Below, one piece after another: positions 4,636 through 8,915 of a stretch of DNA of 8,915 nucleotides. Numbering within the stretch: position 1 is the first letter of the stretch; each line of letters opens with the position of its first letter. Below the pieces are notes generated by a model. That model did no database searches, was not told where the DNA came from, and saw only the letters and a list, made by a program, of their open reading frames with translations. The position numbers and the translations under genes are program-made. This DNA is from Ruminococcus sp. UBA3800 (lineage in GTDB: Bacteria; Bacillota; Clostridia; Oscillospirales; Ruminococcaceae). Location of the stretch: contig DFEO01000055.1 of the NCBI GenBank assembly GCA_002368715.1, positions 1 through 8,915 of the forward strand, in the 5' to 3' direction.

Positions 4636-7125
4636 ATGACTAGAACAATGAAACGTGTCGCAGCTGCGGCAGTTGCTCTGGCTATGGTCTGCGGCTATGC
4701 GCCGTCAGTTCTCAACAGCGTTGACCTTTTCAGCACGACCAGCATCACTGCATTTGCAGCGCAGACGACAAGCTCGTTCTCACCCAGAACAGCAACCGGC
4801 ACATCTGACGGAGCTGTTGTGCTCACCGGCGAAGGCTACAGCACACGCAGAAACGTACTCAGAGAAGGCACACACGTACTGACCTGTGCAGGCGGAAAGA
4901 TATACAGCGTCACAGTGTCTAATATGAATGGTGCGATCGCTAATAACAACACAGGCTGGACAAGAAACGGCACCAGCGATGTATGGACCAGCACAGACGG
5001 AGCCGAGAGCGTAGGCTTCACTCTGAATAACGCTACCGGAAGCCGGAATATGACCATCTCGGTCAACTATGAGCCACCCGTAAAGGTAACAAACATTTCG
5101 CTCAATAAGACCGCAGTTAATCTCAGAGTGGGACAGACCTTCCAGCTTGAGCCTACGCTCACACCTGCTGATGCAGCTAACAAGACCGTTACCTACACCT
5201 CTAGCAGTGGAGGCCGTGCAACTGTTTCCAACACCGGTCTTATAACAGCAGTGTCAAGAGCAGGCACCCAGAACACAGCGACCATTACAGCAAGAGCCAC
5301 AAACGGCACGACATCTACATCTGATGATGCTACTGCTACCTGTCGTGTTACGATCTATAATAAGCTTGATGTTTCAAATCTTTCTGTCGGGCCCATAGCT
5401 GAACCCACCTATGACGGCGAAGCAAAGGAGCCCGAGCTCGTTCTGACAGACACTCAGACTAATTATACTCTGGTAAAGGGCGTTGACTATGATGTAACAT
5501 ATTCCAACAACGTTAACGCTTCCACCAGCACAAGCCCTGCTGTTGCCACTATAACAGGCAAGGGCGGCTATACAGGCACCAGAAATATAAACTTTACTAT
5601 CAAACAGGCAGACGTTACACCTACGCTGTCCGTAGCAGACTGGACCTATGGCGAAACTTATGGTCAGGTAATCTTTAACGACCCTGCCAACAGATCAGGC
5701 GATGCTACATACTTTATAGCTAAAAAGGGAACTGACGACTGGGAGCCTATTCAGGATTTTGACGGAAGTGCCGGCGAGTATACCATGAAGGCTGAGCTTC
5801 CTGCTACACAGAACTACACTGCCGACACAGTCACTGACGACTTCACGGTCTCACCTGCTGTTGTATCTATCATAGCTGACGATCAGAGCTCGACCTACGG
5901 CAGTGAGCTCAACGATCTGACCTATTCTTTCAGCGGCACATTGTCAGCCGTGGAGCTGGCTCAGGACGAGCTTGATTTCGAGCTTTCCACAACTGCTTCC
6001 CAGACCTCCGATGCGGGCGAGTATCCTATCACAATTTCCTATACACAAAACAGCAACTTTAGTGTCACTACCGTTCCCGGTACCTACACTATCAACAAGG
6101 CAGATCTGCAATTTACAGCTTCCGGTTATTCGGGAATATTTGACGGACAGCCTCACACAGTGACCGTTGATGTGGGCGACAGTGATGCAGTTGTATATTT
6201 CTCCGAACAGGAGCTTACAGATGAAAACTACACAACAGGCTCACTCGAAAGTCCTTCCTTTACAAACGCAGGACTGCATGACGTTTACTATTATGTGGCA
6301 TCCAACAACTATGATCCCGACCCCGTAAGCGGAGTGCTGGTAGTAAATATCAGTTTAGCGGCAGCCGAAATGACAGACCCGACCGCAAAAGAGCTTACCT
6401 TCACAGGCGAGAAACAGGAGCTCGTCACAGCCGGCGAGACCGAGGACGGCACCATGCTTTATGCTCTCGGCACAGACGCTCATAACGAGCCTGTTTTTGA
6501 AGAGTTCAGTCCTGAGATCCCGACCGGTGTTGACGCAGGCACATATTATGTATGGTACGGAGTTCTCGGAGATGGCAACCACTATTCTCCCGATCGTCAG
6601 GTCATAGAGGTAACTATCGACATGGCTGAGATACCTGTGACACTTGCTCCCGCAGCAAAGACAGACCTGATCGCTAACGGCGAGGCTCAGGCTCTTGTAA
6701 CTCCCGGCGAGACCGAAAGCGGCACTATCCTTTATGCGCTCGGAACAGACGATCAGACCGTTCCTTCCGATGATGCCTGGTCCGAGGAGATCCCGACGGC
6801 TTCCGATGCAGGTGCATACTTTGTATGGTACAAGGTAGTCGGAGACGAGAACCATTACGATGTCGAGCCTGACTGCATAGCAGTTGAGATCAAAGCCGAA
6901 CAGGAAGAAAGCTCGCAGGATGAGTCCTCCAAGGACGAAAGCTCCAAGGACGACAGCTCCTCTAAGGCTGACAGCTCCTCAAAGGCAGCTGACTCCTCCA
7001 AGGCAGCAGCAACAACATCCACAGCAGCCGCTTCCACCACAAACCCCGGGACCGGTGCTACTGCAGCAGCAGGCCTTACCGCTCTGCTTGCAGCAGCTGC
7101 TGTAACACTCAAGAAGAAGAAATAA
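4636..7125 (+). CDS. Secreted multi-domain surface protein with Ig-like/MBG-like modules and NPGTG wall anchor
   Basis: 829 residues; ATG with AAGGAGG (4623-4629) 6 nt upstream. Signal peptide: MTRTMKR, hydrophobic core to about 18, cleavage near AFAA (39-42). Order after that: unrecognised beta-rich domain (~44-147); Big_2 Ig-like domain (~149-240, with VTNISLNKTAVNL and a VSNTGLITA turn); a module with YDGEAKEP and GVDYDVTYSNN ending GKGGYTG (~245-323); MBG-like modules, each introduced by a YG or DG motif (~326-407, ~410-488 with STYGSELNDLTY, ~490-573 with FDGQPHTV); two homologous repeats (576-662, 663-754) sharing GETE.GT..YALGTD and DAG.Y.VWY. A Ser/Lys/Asp linker (755-800) follows, then NPGTG (803-807), a hydrophobic stretch and KKKK. 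It should be exported, covalently attached to the wall by a sortase and display a rod of beta domains. I see no enzymatic domain; adhesion or a structural role is inference. Transcribed alone from P1/P2. Confidence 0.9.
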   Translation: MTRTMKRVAAAAVALAMVCGYAPSVLNSVDLFSTTSITAFAAQTTSSFSPRTATGTSDGAVVLTGEGYSTRRNVLREGTHVLTCAGGKIYSVTVSNMNGAIANNNTGWTRNGTSDVWTSTDGAESVGFTLNNATGSRNMTISVNYEPPVKVTNISLNKTAVNLRVGQTFQLEPTLTPADAANKTVTYTSSSGGRATVSNTGLITAVSRAGTQNTATITARATNGTTSTSDDATATCRVTIYNKLDVSNLSVGPIAEPTYDGEAKEPELVLTDTQTNYTLVKGVDYDVTYSNNVNASTSTSPAVATITGKGGYTGTRNINFTIKQADVTPTLSVADWTYGETYGQVIFNDPANRSGDATYFIAKKGTDDWEPIQDFDGSAGEYTMKAELPATQNYTADTVTDDFTVSPAVVSIIADDQSSTYGSELNDLTYSFSGTLSAVELAQDELDFELSTTASQTSDAGEYPITISYTQNSNFSVTTVPGTYTINKADLQFTASGYSGIFDGQPHTVTVDVGDSDAVVYFSEQELTDENYTTGSLESPSFTNAGLHDVYYYVASNNYDPDPVSGVLVVNISLAAAEMTDPTAKELTFTGEKQELVTAGETEDGTMLYALGTDAHNEPVFEEFSPEIPTGVDAGTYYVWYGVLGDGNHYSPDRQVIEVTIDMAEIPVTLAPAAKTDLIANGEAQALVTPGETESGTILYALGTDDQTVPSDDAWSEEIPTASDAGAYFVWYKVVGDENHYDVEPDCIAVEIKAEQEESSQDESSKDESSKDDSSSKADSSSKAADSSKAAATTSTAAASTTNPGTGATAAAGLTALLAAAAVTLKKKK

Positions 7126-7138
7126 TGATACTTCCCAT

Positions 7139-7170
7139 AGAGAGCCCCGATAAAAGGGGCTCTCTTTTTT
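7139..7170 (+). terminator. Intrinsic terminator of the surface-protein gene
   Basis: Perfect 10-bp stem AGAGAGCCCC (7139-7148) / GGGGCTCTCT (7156-7165) with loop GATAAAA and a T-run to 7170. It starts 13 nt after the stop codon, so this gene is monocistronic. Confidence 0.95.
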
Positions 7171-7195
7171 CGCTCGATTCACGGCGGCATAAGAT

Positions 7196-7223
7196 CAGGA
7201 GCCTCGGTTTCCCGAAGCTCCTG
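7196..7223 (-). terminator. Hairpin downstream of the ammonium transporter gene, weak terminator candidate
   Basis: CAGGAGC (7196-7202) pairs with GCTCCTG (7217-7223). After one C/A mismatch, TCGG (7204-7207) pairs with CCGA (7212-7215) around a TTTC loop. It lies about 40 nt past the leftward stop codon. Read leftward the stem is followed by a sequence without a T-run, so termination may be weak or Rho-assisted. Confidence 0.4.
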
Positions 7224-7259
7224 CCGGTTTTCAAAATATGTACCTTTATGACTATCGTC

Positions 7260-8915
7260 TCAGGTCGCAGGCTGGGTATCCTCGTCGTAATTCTGAAGAG
7301 CATCGTAGCCCTGCTCGCCCGTGCGGACCTTTACAACATTCTCTATCGGATAGATGAACAGCTTGCCGTCGCCATAGTTTCCTGTGTAGAGAGCCGAGCG
7401 TGCAGCATCTACTACCGTGTTTACAGGCACAGCACAGACAACGATCTCTGCCTTTACCTTAGGCAGCAGGTTCATCTCGATAGTTGTACCTCTGTAATAG
7501 TGGCGCTGGCCGTTCTGCATACCGCAGCCCAGAACGTGGGTGATAGTGATGCCCGTAACGTCGATCGCTTCCATCGCCTGGATGAATGCCTGAAGCTTCT
7601 GCTCCTTGAATACGACCACGATCTTTGTCATCTTCGGCCGGCTTCCCGGCGAAGGCGCAACATAGCTCTCCACCTCGACAGCCTTCTCCACGGATACGGC
7701 AGGCACATCGACACCGACCTTCTTTACGCTCTTGGCGTCATCCTTGGTGTAGCCGTAAACAGACACATCGTTCATGGAAGGCGCAAAATCAGCATAAGAA
7801 GATACAAGACCGTGCTCTGTGATATCAAGACCGATGATCTCCTCCTGCTCGGAAGCTCTGAGGCCTATGGTGTGCTTGATTATCAGAAACGTTGCTGTGA
7901 TAGCCACAGCCGAGAAGCCTGCTACTGATGCAAAGCCCAGAAGCTGAAGACCCAGCTGCCCGAAGCCGCCGCCGTAGAAAAGACCTTCGTCCTTTATCCC
8001 GCCGCCTGCAAGCTGGATAGCATATCCGGGAGCGGACTTTGTTGCAAAGAGCCCGACTGCGATAGTTCCCCAGATACCGTTCATCATATGTACAGCTACC
8101 GCACCGACAGGGTCATCTATATGGAGCTTGTAATCGAGGAACCATACGCCGAAGCAAACCAGAAAGCCCGAAACAACACCCACTGCGATAGCACCTGCGC
8201 AGTCCATAACGTCACAGCCTGCCGTGATACCCACAAGACCTGCAAGGGATGCGTTGAGACACATGGAAACATCGGGCTTGCCGTATTTTATCCATGTGAA
8301 TACCATCGTTGTAACGGTAGCTATCGCAGGAGCGACAGTTGTCGTCAGGAAGATAGAGTCAAGCTGTCCGACCTCGGAAGCAGCCGCAGGGTTGAAGCCG
8401 TACCAGCCGAACCACAGGATGAACACGCCCAGAGCGCCGATGATAAGGTTGTGGCCGGGGATAGCGTTTACCTTGATCTCGCCGTCCTTGGTCCTGGTGA
8501 ATTTACCGATACGCGGCCCGACGATCTTTGCGCCGATAAGAGCGCAGATACCGCCGACCATATGTATAGCGCAGGAGCCCGAAAGATCGTGGAAGCCCAT
8601 ATCTGCGAGCCATCCGCCGCCCCAGATCCAGTGAGCCTCGACCGGATAGATCAGTGCGCTGATAACGCCCGAATAGATACAGTAGGATAAAAACTTCGTT
8701 CTCTCTGCCATAGCGCCCGAAACTATCGTTGCGGTGGTGGCGCAGAAAACAAGGTTGAACACGAACTGATCCCAGGCAAAGTTTTCATAGCTTGTGAAAA
8801 TATCAAAGCCGGGCTTTCCGATAAGCCCCACAACATCCTCTCCAAGAAGAAGACCGAAGCCGATAAGTATGAACATCACTGTACCGATACAGAAGTCCAT
8901 AAGGTTTTTCATAAT
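7260..8915 (-). CDS. Ammonium transporter (Amt) fused to a C-terminal PII domain, N-terminus cut by window edge
   Basis: The ATG at 8912 is almost certainly internal. The frame stays open to the edge (ATT-ATG), reading IMKNLMDFCIGT, which matches the start of transmembrane helix 2 in Amt proteins, so about 40-50 residues with helix 1 are missing. Residues are numbered from that Met. Amt channel (1-~370): Phe gates F56 and F188, W97, D109, pore twin histidines H117 and H275, and the cytosolic GLD...HG motif. Linker ~371-427. PII domain 428-~540 aligns without gaps to GlnB: Q466 (Q39), R474 (R47), K485 (K58), GDGK 514-517 (K90), R530 (R103); R101 is K528. Ile478 replaces Tyr51, so uridylylation at the usual site is impossible. 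In AmtB/GlnK, R47 plugs the pore, so the fusion should tether a 2-oxoglutarate/ATP/ADP sensor to its own channel. The protein brings ammonium into the cell under nitrogen control. Its promoter lies outside the window. Confidence 0.96.
   Translation of the reverse strand: MMKNLMDFCIGTVMFILIGFGLLLGEDVVGLIGKPGFDIFTSYENFAWDQFVFNLVFCATTATIVSGAMAERTKFLSYCIYSGVISALIYPVEAHWIWGGGWLADMGFHDLSGSCAIHMVGGICALIGAKIVGPRIGKFTRTKDGEIKVNAIPGHNLIIGALGVFILWFGWYGFNPAAASEVGQLDSIFLTTTVAPAIATVTTMVFTWIKYGKPDVSMCLNASLAGLVGITAGCDVMDCAGAIAVGVVSGFLVCFGVWFLDYKLHIDDPVGAVAVHMMNGIWGTIAVGLFATKSAPGYAIQLAGGGIKDEGLFYGGGFGQLGLQLLGFASVAGFSAVAITATFLIIKHTIGLRASEQEEIIGLDITEHGLVSSYADFAPSMNDVSVYGYTKDDAKSVKKVGVDVPAVSVEKAVEVESYVAPSPGSRPKMTKIVVVFKEQKLQAFIQAMEAIDVTGITITHVLGCGMQNGQRHYYRGTTIEMNLLPKVKAEIVVCAVPVNTVVDAARSALYTGNYGDGKLFIYPIENVVKVRTGEQGYDALQNYDEDTQPAT

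Noticed and set aside
7125..7928. Plus-strand open frame of 267 codons overlapping the Amt-PII gene
   Set aside because: It starts on the stop of the surface-protein gene, runs through a strong terminator and is antisense to well-conserved PII/Amt coding sequence.
8088..8690. Plus-strand open frame of 200 codons
   Set aside because: It is a shadow of the ammonium transporter on the other strand and shows no recognisable protein features.
8910..8912. ATG as the start of the ammonium transporter
   Set aside because: The frame continues upstream to the edge and the sequence IMKNLMDF matches the interior of Amt proteins just before helix 2, so this Met is internal.

Overview
The window looks like chromosomal DNA from a Gram-positive gut Clostridia bacterium, most likely Oscillospiraceae (Ruminococcus-like). 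This placement is inference. It rests on the style of the secreted protein (long signal peptide ending in AFAA, Big_2/MBG-like repeats, NPGTG anchor with Lys tail), consensus SigA promoters and Shine-Dalgarno sites, AT-rich intergenic DNA next to moderately GC-rich genes, and a cluster of GC-rich palindromes. No phage, insertion sequence, CRISPR array, tRNA or rRNA was seen.

Layout. Bases 1-305 are non-coding and full of hairpins; they include a plausible terminator for the operon to the right. Bases 306-3856 on the minus strand hold a two-gene operon for a heterodimeric ABC exporter, transcribed leftward with TAATG stop/start coupling. The upstream gene encodes the half with a degenerate nucleotide site (Asp for the Walker B Glu, Gln for the switch His). 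The downstream gene encodes the catalytically complete half. Bases 3884-4635 are a divergent AT-rich intergenic region. It holds a leftward promoter for the ABC operon and, facing right, a tandemly duplicated ~255-bp leader. Each leader copy carries a near-consensus SigA promoter, an operator-like palindrome and a conserved 5' untranslated segment with hairpins. Bases 4636-7125 on the plus strand encode an 829-residue secreted surface protein built of Ig-like/MBG-like beta modules, a Ser/Lys/Asp-rich wall linker and a sortase-type anchor. It is closed by a strong intrinsic terminator. From 7260 to the right edge, on the minus strand, is an ammonium transporter whose C-terminus is fused to a complete PII signal-transduction domain. 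Its first transmembrane helix lies beyond the window.

The three units are functionally independent: an efflux pump of unknown substrate, a wall-anchored surface protein, and nitrogen uptake with built-in PII control. The points most worth a second look are the duplicated promoter/leader block and the Amt-PII fusion, where Ile replaces the uridylylated T-loop Tyr while the predicted pore-plugging Arg and the ATP/2-oxoglutarate residues are kept. Nothing here clearly amounts to a wholly new system.
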